This document shows positions 1-5,320 of a stretch of DNA of 8,219 nucleotides, in pieces (the stretch's first letter is position 1; every line of letters begins with the position of its first letter). The DNA lies in contig JBOGWP010000114.1 of NCBI GenBank assembly GCA_050693875.1, positions 1 through 8,219 on the forward strand, given 5' to 3'. The notes under the pieces were generated by a model, which was not told the origin of the DNA, did not search any database, and was given only the letters and a program-made list of their open reading frames with translations. This stretch comes from JBOGWP01 sp050693875. GTDB taxonomy: Bacteria; Actinomycetota; CADDZG01; JAHWKV01; JBOGWP01. Both the position numbers and the translations under genes were made by a program.

Positions 1-50
1 ATGCCGCCATGATGGGCGCGCTCGAGCAGGGCCGCATTGGGCATGGTCAC
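1..50 (-). CDS. Possible start of a gene running off the left edge
   Basis: A GTG at 50 and an in-frame ATG at 44 open a minus-strand frame with no stop before the window edge. It begins MTMPNAALLERAHHGG. A GGAG lies about 10 nt upstream of the GTG. The frame has the same orientation as the exported-protein gene at 109-513 and would lie downstream of it. Only about 16 codons are visible, so no family can be named and the frame could be open by chance. Confidence 0.25.
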   Translation of the reverse strand, partial: MTMPNAALLERAHHGG

Positions 51-108
51 GGTTCGGTGTCTCCTGTCTCGCCCTGGAGTGATTGAGGGCTACAGCCTGT
101 GTCTCACG

Positions 109-513
109 TCATCCTGACAGACAGGGATGGGTCCAGTCGTAGGAGCGAGCAGCCGGGTACTGGTGCCACTCGCGCCCGGTCGCCGTGAGTCGGAGCGACA
201 CGTCCCACGCCTGCCAGCCGGTCGAGGGCGTCTTACTGCCGTCGCCCCAGTTGAATTGCACCCGTACCTTGCCGTTTTTCGGAAGCTCCCCGACTGTCTT
301 GAAGTCGATCGTCGCCGACCAATGCGCTGGCGTCTCCCATTCCAGGCAGTCGAGCGCGTACATCGTGATCCCGCTCATCCGGTACCCCCGTTGATTCGTG
401 CCGTTGATCCCGGTCCCGCCGAAGATCACAAATGCCTCAGCTGTGGTGGTCGAGAGGGCGAACAGCCCGACCACGAGTGCTACAACGACAGCATGGGTAA
501 TCTTGCTTCTCAC
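109..513 (-). CDS. Small exported tryptophan-rich protein, function unknown
   Basis: I do not recognise the family. The 134-aa product begins with a classical signal peptide: basic n-region (MRSK), hydrophobic core at about residues 8-21, and a likely signal peptidase I site after A27 (AEA|F). The mature part is about 107 aa with seven tryptophans and two cysteines (C56, C131) that could form a disulfide. It includes FNWGDGSKT near residues 87-95, a WGDG motif also common in PKD-like beta-sandwich folds, but that is too little to assign a domain. The GTG at 513 is chosen because AAGGAGG (521-527) sits 7 nt upstream and the signal peptide then starts at residue 1; an in-frame ATG at 546 adds 11 residues and has no such site. 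A strong hairpin lies in the leader. It is divergent from the HTH gene at 805. Confidence 0.8.
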   Translation of the reverse strand: MRSKITHAVVVALVVGLFALSTTTAEAFVIFGGTGINGTNQRGYRMSGITMYALDCLEWETPAHWSATIDFKTVGELPKNGKVRVQFNWGDGSKTPSTGWQAWDVSLRLTATGREWHQYPAARSYDWTHPCLSG

Positions 514-520
514 CGATCTG

Positions 521-527
521 CCTCCTT
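521..527 (-). promoter_or_regulatory. Shine-Dalgarno site setting the GTG start at 513
   Basis: AAGGAGG on the minus strand is 7 nt from the GTG at 513. This spacing favours the GTG over the upstream in-frame ATG at 546. Confidence 0.7.
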
Positions 528-546
528 CACTGTGGGGATCGGTCAC

Positions 547-575
547 GCCCCCGGCGGCTCCACCCGCGCGGGGGC
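547..575 (-). promoter_or_regulatory. GC-rich hairpin in the leader of the exported-protein gene
   Basis: On the minus strand GCCCCCG (575-569) pairs with CGGGGGC (553-547), and inside it GCGG pairs with CCGC around a six-base loop. This gives about 11 base pairs with one bulged C. It ends 33 nt before the GTG start and just upstream of the Shine-Dalgarno site. No U-run follows, so it is more likely an mRNA-stabilising or regulatory leader structure than an intrinsic terminator. Its function is inferred. Confidence 0.5.
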
Positions 576-608
576 ACCTACTTGTTTACGACGTCTTAGG
601 CGCGTTCC

Positions 609-618
609 ATCACCTCCT
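609..618 (-). promoter_or_regulatory. Orphan anti-SD-complementary site AGGAGGTGAT
   Basis: On the minus strand AGGAGGTGAT matches the complement of the 16S rRNA 3' tail along its whole length. The only nearby reading frame starts at an ATG overlapping the site and stops after four codons. It may be a leader mini-ORF, a relic of a lost start, or chance. Confidence 0.3.
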
Positions 619-740
619 CATGTTCGGGTCGATCAAACGAGACAGGGCATGGCCCCCCGTCGAGCACGTTTGGCTGAAGGAATCGTCCCAGGCGGAAGAA
701 GCCAATTCTCTCCGCCCCTCGGGTGCAGGAATGTAGCAAC

Positions 741-760
741 CCATTGACCTGAGTCAATGG
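741..760. promoter_or_regulatory. Perfect palindrome, possible operator
   Basis: CCATTGAC and GTCAATGG form a perfect 8-bp inverted repeat around a CTGA spacer. The left arm contains TTGACC, which could also be a -35 hexamer, although the partner at 768-773 (TCAACT) is weak. It lies in the intergenic region between two divergent genes, 45 bp before the HTH ATG, as expected for an operator of a local or autogenous regulator. Binding is inferred only. Confidence 0.45.
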
Positions 761-787
761 ACCTCGATCAACTGTCTGGGGTCAACG

Positions 788-798
788 GTACACTGTAC
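788..798. promoter_or_regulatory. Perfect palindrome GTACA-C-TGTAC next to the HTH start
   Basis: GTACACTGTAC is a perfect 11-bp palindrome ending 6 bp before the ATG at 805. It contains TACACT (789-794), a -10-like hexamer placed so that transcription could begin at or near the start codon, giving a leaderless mRNA of the kind common in actinobacteria. A regulator bound here would cover that -10. Autoregulation is an inference. Confidence 0.4.
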
Positions 799-804
799 GT
801 GCCC

Positions 805-1101
805 ATGGCTGAGCCTGAACGCCTGCTCCGGCGTGCCGACCTCGCGCGCGAGCTAGGACTCTCGAAGCAACGGATCCATCTACTCAATCTGATGGGCCGG
901 TTCCCTGAGCCCGATTACGTGCTCACCGACGGCACTCCCCTCTGGCGCCGGCGCACCCTCGAAAGCGCTACCATAATTCCTCCGAAGGCAAGGTCTCGAC
1001 GGGGAACTGAGGCCCCTCGTCGGACGAACCGGCCGATCAGCATCGGCTCCCCCAGGAAGTCGATCGTCGGAGACGTTCCCGAATCGATAATCGACGACTG
1101 A
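805..1101 (+). CDS. Small AlpA/MerR-like helix-turn-helix DNA-binding protein
   Basis: The 98-aa product has a short DNA-binding domain at about residues 7-53. LRRADLARELGLSKQRI gives the helix-turn-helix and PLWRRRTLE resembles the wing and third helix of excisionase/AlpA-type MerR-superfamily domains. The tail (54-98) is basic, rich in R, P and S, and not recognised. Such proteins act as small transcriptional regulators or recombination directionality factors. ATG 805 is chosen because the domain follows directly; GTG 799 and ATG 757 are in-frame alternatives, but 757 would put the 788-798 palindrome inside the gene. There is no clear Shine-Dalgarno site, which fits a leaderless transcript. 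No integrase or other phage gene is visible nearby, so an excisionase role is not supported. Confidence 0.65.
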   Translation: MAEPERLLRRADLARELGLSKQRIHLLNLMGRFPEPDYVLTDGTPLWRRRTLESATIIPPKARSRRGTEAPRRTNRPISIGSPRKSIVGDVPESIIDD

Positions 1102-1126
1102 CGAAGCGAACGCTTGCCATCTCTAC

Positions 1127-1146
1127 ATCGACAAGAAGTTGTCGAT
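1127..1146. repeat. Perfect 8-4-8 inverted repeat after the HTH gene
   Basis: ATCGACAA and TTGTCGAT flank the spacer GAAG, 25 bp after the HTH stop codon. There is no T-run, so a standard intrinsic terminator is doubtful. It has the same 8-4-8 layout as the palindrome at 741-760. It could be a second operator or an RNA hairpin at the transcript end. Confidence 0.45.
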
Positions 1147-1187
1147 AGGGCTAAGCTCGGCCTGCGGGTGAAAGCAGTGTCAGGCCA

Positions 1188-1200
1188 CGCAGACACCTCG
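1188..1200 (+). repeat. 13-bp direct repeat, copy 1 of 2
   Basis: CGCAGACACCTCG occurs here and again at 1277-1289, 89 bp apart. The flanks do not match. It may be the trace of a small duplication or deletion, or a paired binding site. Confidence 0.4.
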
Positions 1201-1276
1201 TCCGAATGGGCCATAGCGCGTGCGCGTGGGGCACTGTGAAGATGACGATCATCGTGAGTCGGTCACCGGTTGGCAG

Positions 1277-1289
1277 CGCAGACACCTCG
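1277..1289 (+). repeat. 13-bp direct repeat, copy 2 of 2
   Basis: This is the exact second copy of the CGCAGACACCTCG found at 1188-1200. Confidence 0.4.
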
Positions 1290-1529
1290 GTTCAAGAGAA
1301 CCCAAAGGGCGAGGCCCTCCACCGCGGGCAGGACCTGCTGGACGGTGCCGGTGACGTGCGAAATGGCAAGCCTCGCTTTCCGACGGGTTCAGAGCCCAGG
1401 CCAGGCCGGCCCGCCCTGGAAGGGTGTTGCCTCGCGTCGGGCGATTCCCTGCCTCGGGCGCTACGAAAGGTCCGGCCGGAAATGACAGGGTGCTAGCACC
1501 CGAGTTGGCAGTTGGACGAGGTCTTCTCG

Positions 1530-1561
1530 GGCGAGCGAGCAGCGCGGCGCGCTCGCTCGTC
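1530..1561 (-). terminator. GC-rich hairpin after ribH, probable operon end
   Basis: The arms at 1530-1540 (starting GGCGAGCG) and 1551-1561 (ending GCTCGTC) pair over about 11 positions with one mismatch, around a ten-base GC-rich loop. The hairpin starts 44 nt past the ribH stop. No U-run follows on the minus strand, so it is an unconventional terminator or a 3'-end stabiliser. It is the only strong structure I see between ribH and the convergent HTH gene. Confidence 0.4.
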
Positions 1562-1604
1562 GGGACGCCCGCAGGCGCGGCCGGCCCGTAGGGAAGATCA
1601 GCGC

Positions 1605-2069
1605 CTACGCCAGCTCGCGATAGAGGGTGGCCATCTCCACGGCATCGAGGGCCGCCTCGTACCCCTTGTTGCCGGCCTCCCCGCCGGCACGCTCCAGGGC
1701 CTGCTCGACGGTGTCCGTCGTGAGCACGCCGAAGGTCATCGGGACGCCAGTGTCGAGCGATGCGCGCAGGATTCCTTCCTGGGCCGCGGCCGCCACGAAG
1801 GTGAAGTGCTCGGTCTCGCCGCGCACGACTGCGCCCAGGCACACGACCGCGTCGACGCGCTTCGATGAGGCGAGCTGTGCCGCTGCACCGGGGACCTCGA
1901 AGGCGCCGGGCACCGAGACCACCAGCACCGACTCGCCGGCGACGCCGGCAATCTCGAGGGCCTTCAACGCCCCCTCGAGCAGCCGCGAGGTGATCTCCTC
2001 GTTGAAGCGGCTGGCGACGACGCCGATGCGCAGCTCACCGCCGTTGTGCTCACCCCGAATCGTCCTCAC
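1605..2069 (-). CDS. ribH: 6,7-dimethyl-8-ribityllumazine synthase
   Basis: It condenses 5-amino-6-ribitylaminouracil with 3,4-dihydroxy-2-butanone 4-phosphate to give lumazine, the penultimate step of riboflavin synthesis. In the family it forms cytosolic pentamers or 60-mer capsids. The 154-aa length is typical. Visible motifs are VVASRFNEEI (17-26), VPGAFEVPGAA (53-63), CLGAVVRGETEHF (77-89) with the catalytic histidine at H88, and NKGYEAALDAVEM (134-146). Translation starts at GTG 2069, whose bases overlap the ribBA stop as GTGA, so reinitiation by terminating ribosomes is likely. It is the last gene of the operon, with a hairpin following 44 nt downstream. No key residue appears to be missing. 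Confidence 0.96.
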   Translation of the reverse strand: MRTIRGEHNGGELRIGVVASRFNEEITSRLLEGALKALEIAGVAGESVLVVSVPGAFEVPGAAAQLASSKRVDAVVCLGAVVRGETEHFTFVAAAAQEGILRASLDTGVPMTFGVLTTDTVEQALERAGGEAGNKGYEAALDAVEMATLYRELA

Positions 2070-3298
2070 GAGGGCGTTTCGGCGTCTCGCTCGTCGAGCC
2101 CGTCGAGAAGGTGTCCGAGGCGGTCACGCTTGGTGCGCAGGTAGGCGATGTTCTCGGGCGTGGGCCGGGTCTGAAGCGGAACGCGCTCGGTGATCGACAG
2201 CCCGTACCCCTCGAGCCCGGCGTACTTCTGCGGGTTGTTGGTCATCAGGCGCATCGAGGTGAGGCCGAGATCGGCGAGGATCTGCGCGCCGATGCCGTAA
2301 TCGCGCAGGTCGGGCTTGAAGCCAAGCTCCGCGTTCGCGTCGACCGTGTCGCGGCCCTGTTCCTGCAGGGAGTAGGCCCGGAGCTTGTGGATGAGCCCGA
2401 TCCCGCGGCCCTCGTGGGCCATGATGTAGAGGAGGACGCCGCAGCGCGCGGTTTCGATCCGCTCCATCGCCTCGCGGAGCTGGACGCCGCAGTCGCAGCG
2501 GGCCGAGGCGAAGACGTCGCCCGTCAGGCATTGCGAGTGGACGCGGACGAGCACGTCTTCCTTGCGGGCGATCTCACCCTTGACGAACGCCACGTACTCG
2601 CGTCCGTCGACGAGCGATCGGTAGGCGTGGCACACGAACTCGCCGAAGGCGGTCGGCATCCGGGCCTCGGTCACCTTCTCGATCAGGCGCTCGCGCATGC
2701 GGCGGTGCGCGATCAGCTCGGCGATGGTGATGATCTTGAGCCCGTGCTCCTCGGTGAGGCGCTCGAGATGGGGCAGCTTGGCCATCGAGCCGTCGGGGTC
2801 CATGATCTCGCACAGCACCGCCGCCGGGGCGAACCCGGCCAGGCGGGCCAGATCGACCGCGGCCTCGGTGTGGCCGGCCCGGCGCAGCACGCCTCCCTCC
2901 GCCGCCCGCAGCGGAAAGACGTGACCGGGCCGAGCGAAGTCGAACGGCTCGGTGGCGGGGTCCGCCAGCGCGCGGATGGTGGCGGAGCGGTCGAACGCAC
3001 TCGAACCCGAGTGGCCCGGGATCTTGAGGTCGACGGACACGCCGAAGGCCGTCTCGTGGAGGGCGGTGCTCTCGGCAACCATCATGGGGATCTGCAGACG
3101 ACCGAACTGCTCGCGCGTCATTCCGACGCAGATGAGGCCGCGCCCGTGCGTCGCCATGAAGTTCACCTCCGCCGGGGTCACACGCTCGGCGGGGACGATC
3201 AGGTCCCCCTCGTTCTCGCGCTCCTCGTCGTCGACGACGATCACCATCCGGCCGGCGACGAGCTCGGCGACCGCCTCCTCCACCCCCGCAAAGCTCAT
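2066..3298 (-). CDS. ribBA: Bifunctional DHBP synthase / GTP cyclohydrolase II
   Basis: The 410-aa protein feeds both branches of the pathway. Residues 1-200 are 3,4-dihydroxy-2-butanone 4-phosphate synthase (ribulose 5-phosphate to DHBP plus formate), with DDEERENEGDLI (23-34), HGRGLIC (51-57) and RAGHTEAAVDLARLAG (140-155). Residues about 205-400 are GTP cyclohydrolase II, with the zinc ligands C257, C268 and C270 in HSQCLTGDVFASARCDCG, then HEGRGIGL (295-302), DTVDAN (317-322) and TNNPQK (353-358). The usual TTGISA-x-DR stretch of the DHBP half reads HSGSSAFDR (96-104), a variant. ATG 3298 overlaps the ribE stop as ATGA; the open frame upstream of it is a shadow of ribE. The final TGA overlaps the ribH start. 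Confidence 0.96.
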   Translation of the reverse strand: MSFAGVEEAVAELVAGRMVIVVDDEERENEGDLIVPAERVTPAEVNFMATHGRGLICVGMTREQFGRLQIPMMVAESTALHETAFGVSVDLKIPGHSGSSAFDRSATIRALADPATEPFDFARPGHVFPLRAAEGGVLRRAGHTEAAVDLARLAGFAPAAVLCEIMDPDGSMAKLPHLERLTEEHGLKIITIAELIAHRRMRERLIEKVTEARMPTAFGEFVCHAYRSLVDGREYVAFVKGEIARKEDVLVRVHSQCLTGDVFASARCDCGVQLREAMERIETARCGVLLYIMAHEGRGIGLIHKLRAYSLQEQGRDTVDANAELGFKPDLRDYGIGAQILADLGLTSMRLMTNNPQKYAGLEGYGLSITERVPLQTRPTPENIAYLRTKRDRLGHLLDGLDERDAETPS

Positions 3299-3915
3299 GC
3301 CTCTTCGCCTCCGTTCCCGTGCCCCCGGCGCCGATCGAGCCCCGAGTGGGCCTCGAGCAGTCGCTCCACGTATTTCGCAAGCACGTCGACCTCGACGTTG
3401 ACCTCGGCCCCGGCCCCTTTCGCGCCAAGCGTAGTGTGTTCGAGGGTGTACGGCACCAAAGCGACCGCAAAGGTCGCCGCGTCGAGCGCCGCGACGGTGA
3501 GGCTGACGCCGTCGACGGCGACGGACCCCTTCTCGACCAGGTAGCGGGCCAGCCCGCCGGGCAGCCGGAACGACATCGTCGCCGAACCGGGGTGGCGAAC
3601 GACGGCCGCGATCGTCGTGACGCCGTCGACGTGTCCCTGCACGACGTGGCCCCCGAAGCGACCTCCGGCGGCGAGCGGGAGCTCCAGGTTCACCGCCATC
3701 CCCGCCCGGAGGCCGCCGAGCGTCGTCCGCGCCAGCGTCTCCTCCGACAGGTAGGCGGTGAACGTCCCGCCGGTGACCTCGACCGCGGTCAGACATACCC
3801 CATCGACGGCGATGGAGTCGCCCGGCGCCATCCCGTCGAGCGGCGCGGCGATCCTGACGCTGCCCTCGCCGGTAGCGAGGACCGTCCCAGCGGCGGCCAC
3901 GATCCCGCTGAACAT
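3295..3915 (-). CDS. ribE: Riboflavin synthase, alpha subunit type
   Basis: It dismutates two molecules of 6,7-dimethyl-8-ribityllumazine into riboflavin and the pyrimidine that RibH recycles. The 206-aa protein shows the duplicated lumazine-binding fold of the family: MFSGIV at the N-terminus, SIAVDGVCLT (34-43) and GRFGGHVVQGHVDG (85-98) around the first repeat, then SVAVDGVSLTV (131-141) and YTLEHTTLG (156-164) in the second. It ends with a charged tail. ATG 3915 shares a base with the ribD stop (TGATG), and its own stop overlaps the ribBA start (ATGA), so translation of the block is probably coupled. All conserved segments are present, so it should be functional, probably as a cytosolic trimer as in other members. 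Confidence 0.95.
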   Translation of the reverse strand: MFSGIVAAAGTVLATGEGSVRIAAPLDGMAPGDSIAVDGVCLTAVEVTGGTFTAYLSEETLARTTLGGLRAGMAVNLELPLAAGGRFGGHVVQGHVDGVTTIAAVVRHPGSATMSFRLPGGLARYLVEKGSVAVDGVSLTVAALDAATFAVALVPYTLEHTTLGAKGAGAEVNVEVDVLAKYVERLLEAHSGLDRRRGHGNGGEEA

Positions 3916-5018
3916 CAGCCCGCCTCGCGGGGGGACGCGATCACCCGCAGATCCTCGCCGATCCGCCGCACGCTCTCGACCCGCAGTCTCGCCACCTCGT
4001 CGATGCTCGGCGCCGCCCACCCTTCGAGGGGGCCGCGCGTGCCGTCTCCTCCGATCAGCGCCGGGGCGACGTAGAAGACGAAGCGGTCGATGAGGCCGCC
4101 GGCGGCGAACGATCCGGCGAGCCGGCCTCCCCCTTCGAGCAGCAGGGTGAGGACGCCCCGGCGGCCGAGTGCGCCGAGCAGCGCCGGGAGGTCGACGCGG
4201 CCGCCGTGGTCGGGCAACGCGAGCACCTCCGCCCCCGCCTCGCGCAGGGCGGCCACCCGACCCTCGGGAGCGGACGGGGTGACCGCGATCAGCGTGGCGG
4301 CGTCGGGCGAGAGCACCGAGGCGGCCGGAGGGGTGCGCCCCGCCGAGTCGACGACCACGCGCAGCGGAGGCCTGGCTGCGATGACGTGTCGGACGGTCAG
4401 CTGCGGATCGTCGGCGAGGACGGTTCCGATCCCCACGCAGACCGCGTCCGCATAGGCGCGCAGCCGATGGACGTCGCGGCGGGCCCGTTCGCCGGTGACC
4501 CACCTCGAGGTCCCGTCGGCGGCGGCGATCCGTCCGTCCAGCGAGGAGGCGGCCTTGTAGACGACGAAGGGTCGCCCGGTGCTGCGGTGGGTGACGTACG
4601 CCTCGTTCAGCCGGCGCGCGTCGTGCTCGAGCAGCCCGACCTCGACCGCCAGCCCCGCCGCCTTCAGAGCTTCGAAACCCCGGCCGCGTATCCGCGGGTC
4701 GGGGTCGCGCATCGCCGCGATGACCCGGCGTACGCCGGAGGCGACGAGGGCATCGACGCACGGAGGCGTGAGCCCGACGTGGACGCAGGGTTCGAGGGTC
4801 ACGTAGAGGGTGGAGCCTCGTGCCGACGAGCCTGCGGCGTGCAGGGCGAGCATCTCGGCGTGGGGCTCTCCGGCACGCCGGTGCCATCCCGACCCGATGA
4901 CCTCCCCGCCGGCCACGACCACCGCGCCGACCATGGGGTTCGGGCTGGTCCGCCCCCGCCCCCGGCCGGCCAGCCGAAGCGCCAGGCGCATATGCCGCTC
5001 GTCCTCGTCGGAGCTCAT
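3915..5018 (-). CDS. ribD: Bifunctional diaminohydroxyphosphoribosylaminopyrimidine deaminase / uracil reductase
   Basis: It carries out the second and third steps after GTP cyclohydrolase II: zinc-dependent deamination, then NADPH-dependent reduction of the ribosyl side chain. The 367-aa length is normal for the fusion. The deaminase half (1-145) has TSPNPMVGAV (24-33), the HAE zinc motif (53-55) and PC-x8-C ligands C78 and C87 in LEPCVHVGLTPPC. The reductase half (about 152-362) has KAASSLDGRIA (155-165), WVTG (173-176), VGIGTVLADDPQLTVR (195-210) and LLLEGGGRLAGS (292-303). ATG 5018 fits the usual N-terminus (DER-HMRLAL); ATG 4991 (residue 10) is a later option. The only SD-like sequence, GGAG, is one base from ATG 5018, too close to work, so a leaderless start is possible. 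It is the first gene of the operon. Confidence 0.95.
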   Translation of the reverse strand: MSSDEDERHMRLALRLAGRGRGRTSPNPMVGAVVVAGGEVIGSGWHRRAGEPHAEMLALHAAGSSARGSTLYVTLEPCVHVGLTPPCVDALVASGVRRVIAAMRDPDPRIRGRGFEALKAAGLAVEVGLLEHDARRLNEAYVTHRSTGRPFVVYKAASSLDGRIAAADGTSRWVTGERARRDVHRLRAYADAVCVGIGTVLADDPQLTVRHVIAARPPLRVVVDSAGRTPPAASVLSPDAATLIAVTPSAPEGRVAALREAGAEVLALPDHGGRVDLPALLGALGRRGVLTLLLEGGGRLAGSFAAGGLIDRFVFYVAPALIGGDGTRGPLEGWAAPSIDEVARLRVESVRRIGEDLRVIASPREAG

Positions 5019-5030
5019 GCTCCAACTATG
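5019..5030 (-). promoter_or_regulatory. Possible leaderless promoter of the rib operon
   Basis: On the minus strand CATAGT (5030-5025) keeps the A2 and T6 of the actinobacterial -10 pattern and lies 6 nt from the ribD ATG. That is the distance expected when transcription starts at the start codon. No -35 match is seen at the right spacing (GC-rich repeat sequence is there instead). The absence of a well-spaced Shine-Dalgarno site agrees with this reading. Transcription could also start further upstream through the repeats. Confidence 0.3.
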
Positions 5031-5048
5031 GCACCCCGCCGCCTGCGC

Positions 5049-5242
5049 CCTCCGCCGTTCGGTGTCTGCCGGGTCGCTTCGCTCCCCGGTACAGCATGGG
5101 GCCGCCTCCGGCGGCGTCGTTCAATGCCGGCAGGGCCTCGCTTCGCTCGGTGCCTGCCGGGCCTCGCTCGGCGAGCCGAGCCGCCGCCTTCGCCGGCGGT
5201 CCTCTATCCCGGCAGGGCCTCGCTCCGTTCGGCGCCTGCCGG
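5049..5242. repeat. Array of imperfect palindromic tandem repeats (82-88 bp period)
   Basis: The marker CTGCCGG recurs with ends at 5072, 5160 and 5242, giving units of 88 and 82 bp plus a partial one. Two 34-bp modules (5127-5160 and 5209-5242) differ at three positions, and each is a hairpin with arms CCGGCAGG and CCTGCCGG. A minus-strand motif of the form GAGCGAAGCGAG lies in the loops. The unit middles hold further palindromes: GCCGCC/GGCGGC (5101-5115), GCTCGGC/GCCGAGC (5166-5181) and CCGCCG/CGGCGG (5181-5199). The array occupies the leader or promoter space of ribD. It resembles REP-like dispersed palindromes rather than CRISPR, because the units are adjacent and structured. Function is unknown. 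Confidence 0.7.
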
Positions 5243-5243
5243 T

Positions 5244-5320
5244 CCCAGCTTGAGGTGCGACCCGGTCGGTCTCGTCCCAAACTTGACTCATTCGCACCAA
5301 CTTCGGCACCTCGAGCTGGG
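5244..5320. repeat. 15-bp inverted repeat at the left edge of the intron relic
   Basis: CCCAGCTTGAGGTGC (5244-5258) and GCACCTCGAGCTGGG (5306-5320) are inverted copies with a single mismatch, 47 bp apart. A second, overlapping pair GGTGCGA (5254-5260) and TCGCACC (5292-5298) could form an alternative hairpin. The right arm ends exactly where reverse transcriptase homology begins. The left arm overlaps GTGCG (5255-5259), which matches the group II intron 5' consensus GUGYG. Confidence 0.6.

Larger units (their letters stand above)
1102..1604. other. 503-bp intergenic region without a convincing gene
   Basis: It separates the HTH gene from the end of ribH (convergent). Open frames exist on both strands but have no good ribosome binding site or recognisable motif. 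It holds a perfect 8-4-8 inverted repeat (1127-1146), a 13-bp direct repeat (1188-1200 and 1277-1289) and a GC-rich hairpin (1530-1561). A 41-codon open stretch on the minus strand (1266-1388) has a protein-like hydrophobic composition but no start of its own and may be a gene remnant. Confidence 0.6.

Noticed and set aside
71..90. GCCCT/AGGGC hairpin after the exported-protein gene as a terminator
   Set aside because: It is only five base pairs with a ten-base loop and no U-run, which is too weak to call.
1206..1496. Plus-strand frame of 96 codons in the intergenic region
   Set aside because: There is no ribosome binding site, no recognisable motif, and it is rich in P, R and G as expected of random GC-rich sequence.
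2111..3544. Long plus-strand open frame (477 codons) opposite ribBA and ribE
   Set aside because: It is antisense to strongly conserved enzymes, contains no recognisable domain, and is explained by high GC reducing stop codons on the other strand.
5049..5242. Repeat array considered as CRISPR
   Set aside because: Units are few, contiguous and internally palindromic, with no unique spacers of constant length, and there are no cas genes.
5250..5320. FMN riboswitch or tRNA-like structure upstream of ribD
   Set aside because: The RFN core segments are absent, and the pairings seen do not form a cloverleaf or carry T-arm or anticodon features.
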